Positions 51,213 through 59,741 of a DNA stretch of 64,000 nucleotides are shown here, piece after piece. How positions within the stretch are numbered: the stretch's first letter is position 1; each line of letters begins with the position of its first letter. The position numbers and the translations under genes are program-made. Source of the DNA: Candidatus Amarobacillus elongatus (GTDB lineage: Bacteria; Chloroflexota; Dehalococcoidia; Tepidiformales; Tepidiformaceae). A model generated the notes under the pieces. The model had not been told where the DNA came from, did not search any database, and saw only the letters and a program-made list of their open reading frames with translations. The stretch covers positions 62,001 through 126,000 of the forward strand of contig JADJBX010000006.1 of the NCBI GenBank assembly GCA_016703545.1. The letters run 5' to 3'.

Positions 51213-52261
51213 GTCTCGCTGACCCCGGCTTCCTCGAACGTCGCCATCTCGTTGTGGACGGCGGTGGCGGCGCGCAGCAGCGGTAACGCCAGCGCGGCGC
51301 CGCTCCCTTCGCCCAGCCGCAGGCGGAAGTCGAGCAGCGGGTCCAGCCCCAGCGCCGTGAGCGCCGTCCGGTGTCCCGGCTCCACCGACCGGTGGGACGC
51401 GATCAGGTACTCCCGCGCGCCCGGCGCAATCGCCACCGCCGCGAGCGCCGCGGCGGTCGTGATGTAGCCATCGAGAACGACCGGCACGCGGTTCGCCGCC
51501 GCCGCGAGGATGACGCCCGCGAGCCCGGCGATCTCGAACCCGCCCAGCCGCGCGAGCACCTCGATCGGGGCGAGGCCGGATTCCACGTGGCGGGCGAGCC
51601 CCATCTCCACCACCCGCACCTTGTGCGCGAACGCCGCCCCCTCGACCCCCGTCCCGTGGCCCGTCACCACCTCCGGGGGCGCGCCCGTGAACGCCGCCGT
51701 GAGGGCCGCCGCGCTCGTCGTGTTGCCGATGCCCATCTCGCCCGTGCAGATCACGTCGAGCCCCGCGACCCGCTCGCGTTCGACGATCGCGGCGCCCGCG
51801 GCGATGGCGGCGAGGGCGATCTCCACGCTCATCGCCGGGCCATCGAGGAAGTCGGCGGTGCCTTCGCCCTGGCGCGCGTCCACCAGGTCCGGGTGCGCGA
51901 TGCCTTCGCCGGCGACGCCAAAGTCCGCCACGATGACGCGCGCACCGGCGTTGCGCGCGAGGGCGCTGATGGCGGCGCCGCCGGCGAGGAAGTTCGCGAC
52001 CATCTGCCGCGTCACTTCGCGCGGGTAGGCGGAGACGCCGCGCGCCGCCACGCCGTGGTCCGCCGCCGCCACCACCACGGCCGCGCGCGCGAGGGATGGC
52101 CGCGCCACGCCCGTCATGCCCGCGACAGCCACCGCGATCTCCTCCAGCCGCCCGAGGCTGCCCGGCGGCTTCGTGAGCCGGTTCTGCCGCTGGCGCGCGG
52201 CGTCCATCGCGTTGCCGTCGAGCGGCGGGATCGAGGCGGCGAATGCGTCCAGGGTGTCCAT
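51209..52261 (-). CDS. cobT: Nicotinate-nucleotide--dimethylbenzimidazole phosphoribosyltransferase
   Basis: Activates the lower-ligand base to alpha-ribazole phosphate. 350 residues with KPPGSLGRLE, AADHGVAARGVSAYP, CTGEMGIGNTTSAAAL and the catalytic Glu near the C terminus in RLGEGSGAALALP. Overlaps cbiZ by one base and cobS by four. With CobS it rebuilds the lower loop after CbiZ and CbiB action. Confidence 0.95.
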   Translation of the reverse strand: MDTLDAFAASIPPLDGNAMDAARQRQNRLTKPPGSLGRLEEIAVAVAGMTGVARPSLARAAVVVAAADHGVAARGVSAYPREVTRQMVANFLAGGAAISALARNAGARVIVADFGVAGEGIAHPDLVDARQGEGTADFLDGPAMSVEIALAAIAAGAAIVERERVAGLDVICTGEMGIGNTTSAAALTAAFTGAPPEVVTGHGTGVEGAAFAHKVRVVEMGLARHVESGLAPIEVLARLGGFEIAGLAGVILAAAANRVPVVLDGYITTAAALAAVAIAPGAREYLIASHRSVEPGHRTALTALGLDPLLDFRLRLGEGSGAALALPLLRAATAVHNEMATFEEAGVSET

Positions 52262-52932
52262 CAGCGGCGTGCCTCCGCGGTCCGCGCGAGCGCGCCCGGC
52301 ATCGCCAGCAGGAGCGCCTCCCGGGCCGCCTTCGCCGCCAGGTACCCCACTGGCGACACCGATCCCGCGTACCGCTCCCGCCCGCCCCGGCCCGTGCAGG
52401 CGACCGCGTAGGCGTCCGTGCTCGTGCCGCTCGCGGGCCGGCCATCGGTCATGGTCACGCCCGCCTCGATCAGGGTCAGCGCCTTGGTCTCGGCGATGAG
52501 CGCGAGCAGCTCCGCGAGCGCCGCGTCCGGCATCGCCGCATCGACGATCACGACGGTGTTGATCGTCCCCGGCTCACGGTCGAAGCGCGCTTCGCCCGGC
52601 CGCGTCGCGTTCGTCACCCCGACGGTCGCAATCACGGTGACCCGCAGCTCGCCGTCCGAGGCGTGTGCGGCGACGGCGTTGCGCAGGTCGACGGCGGTCA
52701 TGAAGCCAACGTACGGCCCCCCGATGCCGAGGCGGCGGGCGGCGTCGTCGATCGCGCGCTCCGGCGCCTCGCAATCGAGCCCGGGCGGCGCGGCGATGCT
52801 CAGGAAGTGGTGCACCGTCGAGAGGCCGCCGTGCGCGGGCGCCGTCGCGATCACGCGCAGCGGGGCTTCGGAATCGATCCGCAGCCACCCCTCCGCCGCT
52901 TCCCAGGTCACGCCCGGCACGCCCTCCTCCAT
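52261..52932 (-). CDS. cbiZ: Adenosylcobinamide amidohydrolase
   Basis: Cuts the aminopropanol side chain from adenosylcobinamide (and pseudo-B12 type corrinoids) to give adenosylcobyric acid, the entry point for CbiB. 223 residues: HHFLSIAAPPG, GFMTAVDLRNAV, VTVIATVGVTNATRPGE and TDAYAVACTGRGG agree with the CbiZ family, best known from archaea and some bacteria that remodel corrinoids. The ATG at 52932 overlaps the cobO stop by one base. Confidence 0.88.
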   Translation of the reverse strand: MEEGVPGVTWEAAEGWLRIDSEAPLRVIATAPAHGGLSTVHHFLSIAAPPGLDCEAPERAIDDAARRLGIGGPYVGFMTAVDLRNAVAAHASDGELRVTVIATVGVTNATRPGEARFDREPGTINTVVIVDAAMPDAALAELLALIAETKALTLIEAGVTMTDGRPASGTSTDAYAVACTGRGGRERYAGSVSPVGYLAAKAAREALLLAMPGALARTAEARR

Positions 52933-53459
52933 CAGAAGTCGACCCCCTCCTGCGCGGGGATCCCGGCCTGGTAAGGGTGCTTTACCGCACGCATCTCGGT
53001 CACGAGGTCCGCGGCGGCGATCAACGCCTCGGGCGCTCCGCGCCCCGTGATCACGACGTGCACCCCCGCCGGACGCGCCGCGAGCGTCGCGATCACCTCC
53101 GCCGTATCCACCCAGCCGTATTGGAGCGCGTACGTCAGCTCGTCGAGGATGACGACGTCGAACGCCCCCGAGAGGATGTGGCCCTTCGCGATATCCCACG
53201 CCTCCAGCGCCAGCGACACCGTCCGCTCCGTGTCCTTCGAAAGCCAGGTAAAGCCGTCCCCGAGGGGGATGAGGTCGAACCCGAGCGCGCGGGCCGCGGC
53301 GCGCTCCCCCGTCTCTCTCGCCGCCGACTTGATGAACTGCAGGCCGATGACGGAGTAGCCGTGGCCACGCGCGCGCAGCGCAACGCCGAGGGCGGCGGTC
53401 GTCTTTCCCTTGCCGTCCCCGGTGTTGACGATGACGAGGCCGCGGCGTTCGCGGGTCAC
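52932..53459 (-). CDS. cobO: Cob(I)yrinic acid a,c-diamide adenosyltransferase
   Basis: Transfers adenosyl from ATP to reduced corrinoids. 175 residues, of the CobA/BtuR type, with the P-loop VNTGDGKGKTTAALG, the conserved KGHILSGAFDVVILDELTYA (here split by several residues) and VVITGRGAPEALI. GTG at 53459 overlaps btuD by four bases. It adenosylates imported cobinamide so that CbiZ and CobU can use it. Confidence 0.93.
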   Translation of the reverse strand: MTRERRGLVIVNTGDGKGKTTAALGVALRARGHGYSVIGLQFIKSAARETGERAAARALGFDLIPLGDGFTWLSKDTERTVSLALEAWDIAKGHILSGAFDVVILDELTYALQYGWVDTAEVIATLAARPAGVHVVITGRGAPEALIAAADLVTEMRAVKHPYQAGIPAQEGVDF

Positions 53460-54250
53460 GGGGCGCCCCCATCCATCGCGTGCAGCACGAGCGGAACGCC
53501 GCTGACGGGATGCCGGAGCGTCTCGAGGGCGGTGCCGTACAGGTGCGAAAGGAGCGGCGCCGAGAGCACCTCCGCGGGCGGGCCATCCGCCGCAACCCGC
53601 CCTTCGCCCAGCAGGATCAGCCGGTGGCAGAACTGGGCCGCCAGCGAAAGGTCGTGGATGACGACGAGGCACCCCAGCCCGTTCCGCTCGGCGTCGGCGC
53701 GGAGCGTGCCGAGAATGGCACGCTGGTAGCGCAGGTCCAGGTTCGCCGTCGGTTCGTCCAGGAGCAGGATCGCGGGCTCCTGCGCGAACGCCCGGGCGAG
53801 CGCGACGCGCTGCCGTTCGCCCCCCGAGAGTTCGTCCACGGGGCGCTCCGCGAGGGTGGCGAGGCCGGCCCGGCCGAGGGCACGCGCCGCGGCGGCGCGA
53901 TCCGCCTCGCTTTCGGCGCCCAGCATGGGGATGTGGGGCGCTCGCCCCATGGCCACGGCGTCGCGCACCTTGAACAGCGCCGGCAACGTCGGGAACTGCG
54001 GCAGATAAGCGATCCGCCGCGCCCGCTCCCGCCGGTGCCACTGGTGGAGCGGCCGCCCATCGAGCAGCACCTGCCCGGCGCTCGGCTTCAGCAACCCCGC
54101 GGCCGCCCGCAACGCCGTCGATTTCCCCGCCCCGTTCGGTCCCGCGAGGGCGACGACCTCGCCCGCGTTCACGGCGAAGGAACACTCCTGCACCACGCGC
54201 GACCGCCCCAGGTGCACGCTCACGCCGCGGAGTTCGAGCGTCGCGTTCAC
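53456..54250 (-). CDS. btuD: Cobalamin ABC transporter ATP-binding protein
   Basis: A 264-residue ATPase of the BtuD/FecE type: Walker A LAGPNGAGKST, Q-loop LPQFPTLPALF, signature DELSGGERQRVALARA, Walker B ILLLDEPTANLD and the switch His in VIHDLSL. It powers the BtuC permease for corrinoid uptake. GTG at 54250 overlaps btuC by four bases. Confidence 0.93.
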   Translation of the reverse strand: MNATLELRGVSVHLGRSRVVQECSFAVNAGEVVALAGPNGAGKSTALRAAAGLLKPSAGQVLLDGRPLHQWHRRERARRIAYLPQFPTLPALFKVRDAVAMGRAPHIPMLGAESEADRAAAARALGRAGLATLAERPVDELSGGERQRVALARAFAQEPAILLLDEPTANLDLRYQRAILGTLRADAERNGLGCLVVIHDLSLAAQFCHRLILLGEGRVAADGPPAEVLSAPLLSHLYGTALETLRHPVSGVPLVLHAMDGGAP

Positions 54251-55322
54251 CCCGTCACCAGCCTTCGCTGGCGCCGCAGCAGGAACAGGAAGAACGGGCC
54301 CCCGAGCGCCGCAGTGAGGATGCCCGCGGGAACTTCCTGCCCCGGCAGCACCGTGCGGCTCGCGAGGTCGATCGCGATCAGGAACGACGCCCCCGCGAGC
54401 ATTGAGAACGGCAGCAGCGTGCGGTGCCCCGCTCCCGCGATCAGCCGGCAGGCGTGCGGCACGATCAGGCCCACGAAGCCGATCGTCCCGGAAACGGACA
54501 CGCACACCGCCGTCGCGAACGATGCCGTGAGGATGATCGCGAGCTTCAGATGCTCCACGGGCAGCCCCAACGAGCGCACCTCGTCCTCGCTCAGGAGGAG
54601 GTGGTCGAGCTGGCGCGCGAGCACGACGAGCACGATCCCGGCGATGGCGGCGCACGGCGCGAGCACTTCGAGCTTCGCCCAGCTCGAGGTGGTGAAATCG
54701 CCGTACAGCCAGCCGAAGATGACGCTGATCTTGTCCTGGTTGAGCATCATCAGGAGCGACGTCGCCGCCCCCGCGATGGAGGACATCGCCACCCCCGCGA
54801 GGATGTGCGTGGACGGGTTCACGGTGCGCCCGGAGCGGGCGAGTTCGTACGTCAGCCCGGCCGTGACGACGGCGCCGAGGAACGCGAACAGCGTCACGAA
54901 CCCGAGGCCGTAGAAGTCCAGCGGCAGCGGCGAGACGATCGCGATCGTGCCGCCGAGGCCCGCGCCCGCCGCCACGCCGATGAGGAACGGGTCCGCGAGC
55001 GGGTTGCGAAGACACCCTGGTAGGCCACGCCCGAGGCCGCCAGCGTCGCGCCCACGATGCCGGCCGTGAGCACCCGCGGCAGGCGCACATCCCAGACGAT
55101 GCGGTCGGCGACGAAGTCCGGGGTGCTGGCGCCGGGGAGGTGGAGGTGGTGGGCGATGACCGTCGCGGTCTCCCGCGGCGGGATGCCCACGGCCCCGATG
55201 GAGGCCGACAGCACGACCACCACCGCGAGCAGCGCGAAGCCGGCGGCGAACGCTGTCACGCGCGGCCGGGGGATGCCCCGCCGCGCCGCCACCGCGACCC
55301 GCGCTTCGCCGCGGACGGTCAC
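54247..55322 (-). CDS. btuC: Cobalamin ABC transporter permease (one frame break)
   Basis: FecCD/BtuC type permease, about 358 residues, ten membrane segments. Landmarks: RLPRVLTAGIVGATLAASGV, AYQGVFRNPLADPFLIGV across the break, GTIGFVGLIVPHACRL and VLPGQEVPAGILTAALGGPF, the last being the coupling region that touches BtuD. One C is missing near plus-strand 55008 (minus strand GTCTTCGCAACC should read GTCTTCCGCAACC). GTG at 55322 overlaps btuF by four bases. Confidence 0.9.
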
Positions 55323-56335
55323 CGGGATCCGTACAGCACGGTCACGAGCTGCTCCAGCGCATCGATCACGCGCGGCCCCGGCCGCGAGAACGTGTCCGAA
55401 TCGATGACCACGACCTTGCCATCGCGCACCGCCTTCACCTTGTCCCAGCCTGGGCGTGCCTTCACCGCCTCGGGCGTCTGGCCGCCATCATCGCCGCCGT
55501 CGGCGAGGAGGATGACGGCCGGGTCGGCCTTGAGCACGGTCTCGACGCTCACCTGCGGGAACGCGTTCGTGGTCTCGGTGACCACGTTCTTCGCCTTCGC
55601 GATCGTCAGCAGGTTCCCGACGAAGCTGTTTGGCGACACGGTGAACAGGTCCGGCGTGATCTCGTAGAAGACGGTGGGCGATTCCGTCTTCGTCGCGACG
55701 GTGCCGCGAACCTTCTCCAGCCGCCCCTCGAGCGACGCCACGAGCGCGATCGCCTCGTCCCCGTGACCGGTGATGCGGCCGACGTTCCGGATCTGCTCGA
55801 ACACCGCCGGGATGTCCGACGGCTCCTTGAGGTACACCACCTTCATCCCGAGCGAGCGGAACTGGGGCACCTGCCCTTCCTGCCGCCCGGCCATGATCAC
55901 GAGGTCGGGCCTCATCGCCAGTGCGGGCTCGGGCGAAGGCTTCGAATACTGCACGTGCGGCAGCGCCTTCGCCGCCGCGGGGTAGTCCGAGAACTCGTCG
56001 GTGGCGATCACCTGCGGCCCCGCTCCCACGGCGAAGAGCACCTCCGTCGCCCCCGGCGAGTACGAGATGATGCGCTTCGGGGCCTCCGTGAAGGTGACCT
56101 GCGTGCCGGTGGAATCGGTGAAGGTGTAGGGGAAGGCTGCCGCCTTCGCGGGGGCCGTGGCGCTCGTGCCCGCCGCCGGGCTTGCTGCGGCGGTGTCCGT
56201 ACCGCCGCTCGCGTCGTCGTCGTCGCCGCCGCACGCGGCCGCGAACGCGATCATGGCGGCCAGCGCCGCGAACAGCGCCACCAGGCGCCAGCGGCGCCGG
56301 GAATTGAAGTGCGAAAGCCGTGGACGTGCCGTCAT
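55319..56335 (-). CDS. btuF: Corrinoid-binding lipoprotein of the ABC transporter
   Basis: A 338-residue substrate-binding lipoprotein. Lipobox FAAAC near residue 34, an Asp/Ala/Thr-rich linker, then the class III binding-protein fold: PKRIISYSPGATEVLFAVGA, VIATDEFSDYP, LVIMAGRQEGQ and GRITGHGDEA. It captures corrinoid outside the membrane and hands it to BtuCD. First gene after the cobalamin riboswitch; GGAGG lies eight bases before the ATG at 56335. An in-frame ATG at 56356 is less likely because it lies upstream of the ribosome binding site. Confidence 0.92.
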   Translation of the reverse strand: MTARPRLSHFNSRRRWRLVALFAALAAMIAFAAACGGDDDDASGGTDTAAASPAAGTSATAPAKAAAFPYTFTDSTGTQVTFTEAPKRIISYSPGATEVLFAVGAGPQVIATDEFSDYPAAAKALPHVQYSKPSPEPALAMRPDLVIMAGRQEGQVPQFRSLGMKVVYLKEPSDIPAVFEQIRNVGRITGHGDEAIALVASLEGRLEKVRGTVATKTESPTVFYEITPDLFTVSPNSFVGNLLTIAKAKNVVTETTNAFPQVSVETVLKADPAVILLADGGDDGGQTPEAVKARPGWDKVKAVRDGKVVVIDSDTFSRPGPRVIDALEQLVTVLYGSR

Positions 56336-56401
56336 CTCCCCTCCTGCGTGGGACATGGCAGGCCAGCGCGGACGGCCCCGGGAACGCGAACGGCGGACGC
56401 G

Positions 56402-56428
56402 AAAACGCCCGGCGTTCGTGGCCGGGCG
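56402..56428 (-). terminator. Intrinsic terminator of the cobalamin riboswitch
   Basis: On the minus strand CGCCCGGC and GCCGGGCG pair around a seven-base loop and are followed by TTTT. It lies between the aptamer and btuF, so control is by premature termination. A second hairpin, GCGCGTCCC/GGGACGCGC (56434-56453), may be the alternative structure. Confidence 0.75.
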
Positions 56429-56454
56429 GCGGGCGCGTCCCGAGGGACGCGCTC

Positions 56455-56605
56455 ACCCTGCCTCTACCGCGAAGGCATTGGGTCTGGAGGGAGGCGGTTT
56501 TCTGGCTTGCCCCGTCGGGGCTTACAGTTGCGCGACAGCGCCGGCATCGCACCGGCTTGCCCGCTGGTTCCCTCTTCTGTGTGCGAACGAAACGTGCGCC
56601 CGGGT
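56455..56605 (-). ncRNA. Cobalamin riboswitch
   Basis: The minus strand contains the aptamer core in order: AGAGGGAA, then GCCGGTGCGATGCCGGCGCT, GTCGCGCAACTGTAAGCC and the B12 box AAGCCAGAAAACCGCC, followed by TGCC/GGCA pairing. The segment lies 120-270 bases upstream of btuF, and the terminator at 56402-56428 follows. Binding of adenosyl- or another cobalamin would switch off the whole transport and salvage operon. Confidence 0.9.
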
Positions 56606-56665
56606 TGCCCCGGCCGGGCTAGCGTAGGTCCACAAAACGTCGACGGCAAGGCGTCCCGGCGCGCG

Positions 56666-57439
56666 CTACGGCCGCACGGCCACCGTCGCGAAGTAGCCGG
56701 GCATGTACTCGGCCGTGGGCCCCGCGTGCATCGGCGCCTGCGCGAAGTGGGTGATCACGAACCCCGCCCGCAGCTGCCCACCGATCTGCGTGTCCATGCT
56801 GTGGCTGAACTGCAGCGTCGCCCCCGGCCCGTTCAGCCGCTCGTGCTCCCCCGGCTCCAGGTGTGTGAGGTCCGAGTACGGCAGGCGATGGCGGACCACG
56901 AGCTGCCCTTGCTCCAGCGCCGCGTCATCGAACAGGTAGATGTCCGGGTTCGTGAACCCCGCCAGCAGCCGCCCGCCGGGCCGCAGCACGCGGTGGCACT
57001 CCCGCCAGACCGGTTCGATCTCCGGGCAGAACGAGTTCGAACAGGGGTGGAAGACCAGGTCGAAGCTGCCGTCCGCGAACGCCGAGAGGTCGCGCATGTC
57101 GCCCTGGACGGTGCGAATGGTCAGCCCCTCGCGCGCCGCCACCATCTCGTCCCGCGCGAGCTGCGCCGGCGAATTGTCGAAGACCGTCACGTTTGCCCCG
57201 ACCGCCGCCAGCACCGGCCCCTGCTGCCCGCCGCCGGAGGCCAGCCCGAGCACGTCGCAGCCCCGGAGGTCGGCGGGAAACCAGTCGCGCGGCACCGGTT
57301 CGTACCCGATGAGCACAATCGACCAGTCGCCGTCGCGCGCCCGCGCGATCACGTCCGGCCCCACGGGCACGGTCCATTCGTTGCCCTCGGCGACCTGCCG
57401 GTCCCAGGCCTCGCGGTTGTGCGCCACGACGTCAGTCAT
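56666..57439 (-). CDS. Class I SAM-dependent methyltransferase
   Basis: A 257-residue methyltransferase: VLGLASGGGQQGPVLAAVGA (motif I), VTVFDNSPAQLARDE (II), DGSFDLVFHPCSNSFC and VLRPGGRLLAGF. The sequence plan, with a short N-terminal helix VAHNREAWDRQV and a long C-terminal substrate part, is common in Actinobacteria and Chloroflexota, with unknown substrate. Leaderless ATG. It starts after the riboswitch of the B12 operon but has its own promoter. Confidence 0.82.
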   Translation of the reverse strand: MTDVVAHNREAWDRQVAEGNEWTVPVGPDVIARARDGDWSIVLIGYEPVPRDWFPADLRGCDVLGLASGGGQQGPVLAAVGANVTVFDNSPAQLARDEMVAAREGLTIRTVQGDMRDLSAFADGSFDLVFHPCSNSFCPEIEPVWRECHRVLRPGGRLLAGFTNPDIYLFDDAALEQGQLVVRHRLPYSDLTHLEPGEHERLNGPGATLQFSHSMDTQIGGQLRAGFVITHFAQAPMHAGPTAEYMPGYFATVAVRP

Positions 57440-57445
57440 CTGGCG

Positions 57446-57451
57446 ATTGTA
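57446..57451 (-). promoter_or_regulatory. Leaderless -10 (TACAAT)
   Basis: On the minus strand TACAAT ends six bases before the ATG at 57439. Confidence 0.5.
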
Positions 57452-57473
57452 GCCGTGCGCCGCCCCGTCGCGG

Positions 57474-58037
57474 TCACGCCGTTGGCCGTCCCTCGCCGGC
57501 GAGGTAGCGCGCGACCGTCCCGGCGGGCAGGTCCAGCACGTGTGGCTCGCCCAGCATCGTCTCGTTGGCGGCGAAGTCGATGTCCCCGAAGAACTCGTCC
57601 CCCGCGAACATCCACGGGAACCACACGCGGTCGTCCGCCCACATCACGTCGAACGGCACCGCCTCGCGCGCGAACCAGCGGGGCGTCATCTCGTCCGTCT
57701 CGTGCGGCTCCCCCTCCCATTCGGCCGCGGTGAACACGACGCACTCCTGGTCCCACGCCGCCTTCCCCTCGCCCGCGAGGAAGTGGAACCGCAGCACGCC
57801 CACGGGCGTGACCGCCGCCGGGAGGATGCCGAACTCCTCGTGCGTTTCGCGGACGGCGGCCTCGGCGTGCGTTTCGCCCGGCGCGAGCTTGCCGCCGGCG
57901 CCGTTCCAGAGCCCCATCCCGAGGCCGCGCCGCTTCATCCCCAGCAGCACCTCCCCCGGGCGGAGCGCGAACAGCAGGGTCGTGCGCTGCAACGGCGGTG
58001 TGCCCGGTCCCGCGGGCAGCGGCGGGATGCCGTTCAC
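57474..58037 (-). CDS. Nudix hydrolase, MTH1/MutT-like
   Basis: A 187-residue Nudix pyrophosphatase. The Nudix box GKLAPGETHAEAAVRETHEEFGI is complete (Gly, both Glu, Arg-Glu, Glu-Glu). The preceding VLLGMKRRGLGMGLWNGAG and the later WADDRVWFPWMFAGDEFFG resemble human MTH1, which removes 8-oxo-dGTP and 2-hydroxy-dATP, so oxidised-nucleotide cleansing is likely. GTG at 58037 overlaps the stop of the DUF35 gene by four bases, so it belongs to that small operon. Confidence 0.88.
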   Translation of the reverse strand: MNGIPPLPAGPGTPPLQRTTLLFALRPGEVLLGMKRRGLGMGLWNGAGGKLAPGETHAEAAVRETHEEFGILPAAVTPVGVLRFHFLAGEGKAAWDQECVVFTAAEWEGEPHETDEMTPRWFAREAVPFDVMWADDRVWFPWMFAGDEFFGDIDFAANETMLGEPHVLDLPAGTVARYLAGEGRPTA

Positions 58038-58474
58038 TCGGCGGGGGCGGTGCGCGGCCGGAACTGCACCAGCGTCACCTCGGGCGTGACATCGACGAAT
58101 GCGGCCTCCACCGGCAGCCCGACGCGCACGGTGTCGGGATCGCAGCCGATGATGTTCGCCGTCATGTGCGGCCCCTCTTCCAGCTCCACGATGGCGATGA
58201 CGTACGGCACGTCGGCTTCGAACTGCGGCGCCGTCGCGCGCCGCGCGACCGTGTAGCTCCACACGTGGCCACGCCCCGACACGTCCTCCCACGTCAGCTC
58301 GTCGTCGGCCCCGAACGGCGAGACGGCGCGGGGGTAGTGGATGTACGTCCCCGTCTTCCGCGAACGCTGCAGGCGCAGCCGGTGCTCCCGCGCGGCGTCC
58401 CAGAACGGGCGCGTGACGGGGTTGGGGTCGGGCAGCGGCTTGGTGTAGGGCGTCGCGGGCGAAGGCTCCGTCAT
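58034..58474 (-). CDS. DUF35 OB-fold protein lacking its zinc-ribbon cysteines
   Basis: A 146-residue partner protein of SCP2-type thiolases. The N-terminal helix (PLPDPNPVTRPFWDAAREHR) and C-terminal OB fold (SYTVARRATAPQFEADVPYV, GCDPDTVRVGLPVEAAF) are normal. The rubredoxin-like zinc ribbon between them normally has four Cys; here it reads LQRSRKTGTYIHYPRAVSPF with none, so metal is not bound there. The start overlaps the thiolase stop by one base. Together with the thiolase it should form a heteromeric acyl-CoA enzyme. Confidence 0.82.
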   Translation of the reverse strand: MTEPSPATPYTKPLPDPNPVTRPFWDAAREHRLRLQRSRKTGTYIHYPRAVSPFGADDELTWEDVSGRGHVWSYTVARRATAPQFEADVPYVIAIVELEEGPHMTANIIGCDPDTVRVGLPVEAAFVDVTPEVTLVQFRPRTAPAE

Positions 58475-59667
58475 CAGTTGTCCCTCCCGAGGATGAGCGA
58501 GACCTGCTCGCTCATGATGCCGCCGTTGCCGTTCACGAAGGCGAGGTCGCACTTGCGGACCTGGCGGCCCTGCGCGCGGCCCATGAGCTGGCGCGCCGCC
58601 TCCGTGACGTGCGACATGCCGCCCGCGACGCCCGCCTGCCCGAAGGAAAGCTGCCCGCCGTGGGGGTTCAGCGGGAAATCGCCATCGAACTGCAGGTTGT
58701 GGCTCTCGACGAAGGCGCCGCCCTGTCCCTTCTTCGCGAACCCCGCGTCCTCCAGCGTCAGGAGCACGGTGATCGTGTAGCAGTCGTACAGGCTCGCAAG
58801 GGCGATATCCTTGCGGCGGACGCCGGCCATCGCGAAGGCGGCATCGGCGGCCGCGCGGATCGCCGTGTCCGTGAGGCTCGGGGCGTAGGTGATGCTGCGG
58901 TGCGTCGTGTGTTCGCCCGCGCCGAGCAGGTACACCGGGCGCTGCTTCAGCTTCTTCGCCTTCTTCGCCGAGGTGACCACCACCGCCGCGGCGCCGGCCA
59001 CCGGCATCACGATCTCCAGCAGGTGCAGCGGGTCGACGATCATCGGCGACTGCAGCACATCCTCCACCGAGATCGGCTGGCCGAAGAAGAGCGCGTCGGG
59101 GTTGTGGCAAGCGTTGTACCGCTGGGCCACGGCGATCTTCGCGAGCTGTTCCGCCGTCACCCCGTACTCGTGCCGGTAGCGGTTCGCGATCATCGCGTAA
59201 CCGTAGTTCGCGCCGATCGCGCCGAACGGGGTTTCGAACTCCGATTCCGGGGTGCGATCGACCCGGCGCCCGGCGAAGCCCGGGCTCGCCGAGCTGCGCT
59301 GGCCACCCGTCGTTCGCCGCTCGCGGCGGGTTGCGGTCGTGCAGACGACGGTTTCGCACAGCCCGGCCGTGATGGCCGCCGCGGCGCGCGCCACCATGCC
59401 CGCGCCCGTCGCGCCACCCAGGTCGACAACGCCGGAGTAGTGAACGTCCAGCCCCATGTACTCGACGACGGTGGCGGGCGCCATGAATGGCGCTTCCGCG
59501 AAGCTCGCCGTGAGGAGGCCATCGACCTCGGCCGGTTCGAGCCCGGCGTCCGCGATTGCGCGCATCGCCACGTCGGCGAGCATGCCGAGCGTCGTCGCGC
59601 CCTCCGTGTAGCGGGTGGGGCGGTGTTCCGCCACGCCCACGATTGCAGTCCTGCCGCGCAACGTCAT
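58474..59667 (-). CDS. SCP2-type thiolase family protein
   Basis: A 397-residue thiolase-fold protein: TAIVGVAEHRPTRY, EVDGLLTASFAEAPF and the C-terminal HGGQLSFGQAG and FVNGNGGIMS. The active-site Cys of true thiolases is absent (DLGGATGAGMV), as in SCP2-thiolase-like aldolases. The paired DUF35 gene fits the Ltp2-ChsH2 type of retro-aldol enzymes from steroid side-chain breakdown; the substrate here is unknown. GGAGG lies eight bases before the ATG at 59667, which is preferred over the longer frame to 59682. Confidence 0.85.
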   Translation of the reverse strand: MTLRGRTAIVGVAEHRPTRYTEGATTLGMLADVAMRAIADAGLEPAEVDGLLTASFAEAPFMAPATVVEYMGLDVHYSGVVDLGGATGAGMVARAAAAITAGLCETVVCTTATRRERRTTGGQRSSASPGFAGRRVDRTPESEFETPFGAIGANYGYAMIANRYRHEYGVTAEQLAKIAVAQRYNACHNPDALFFGQPISVEDVLQSPMIVDPLHLLEIVMPVAGAAAVVVTSAKKAKKLKQRPVYLLGAGEHTTHRSITYAPSLTDTAIRAAADAAFAMAGVRRKDIALASLYDCYTITVLLTLEDAGFAKKGQGGAFVESHNLQFDGDFPLNPHGGQLSFGQAGVAGGMSHVTEAARQLMGRAQGRQVRKCDLAFVNGNGGIMSEQVSLILGRDN

Positions 59668-59729
59668 CGGCTTCCTCCGCACGCGAGGATAGGGGAGCGT
59701 CCGCGAAGAGGGTAATGTCCCGCCCTTCG

Positions 59730-59735
59730 TATACT
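59730..59735 (+). promoter_or_regulatory. Leaderless -10 (TATACT)
   Basis: TATACT ends six bases before the GTG at 59742. Confidence 0.5.
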
Positions 59736-59741
59736 GACGGC

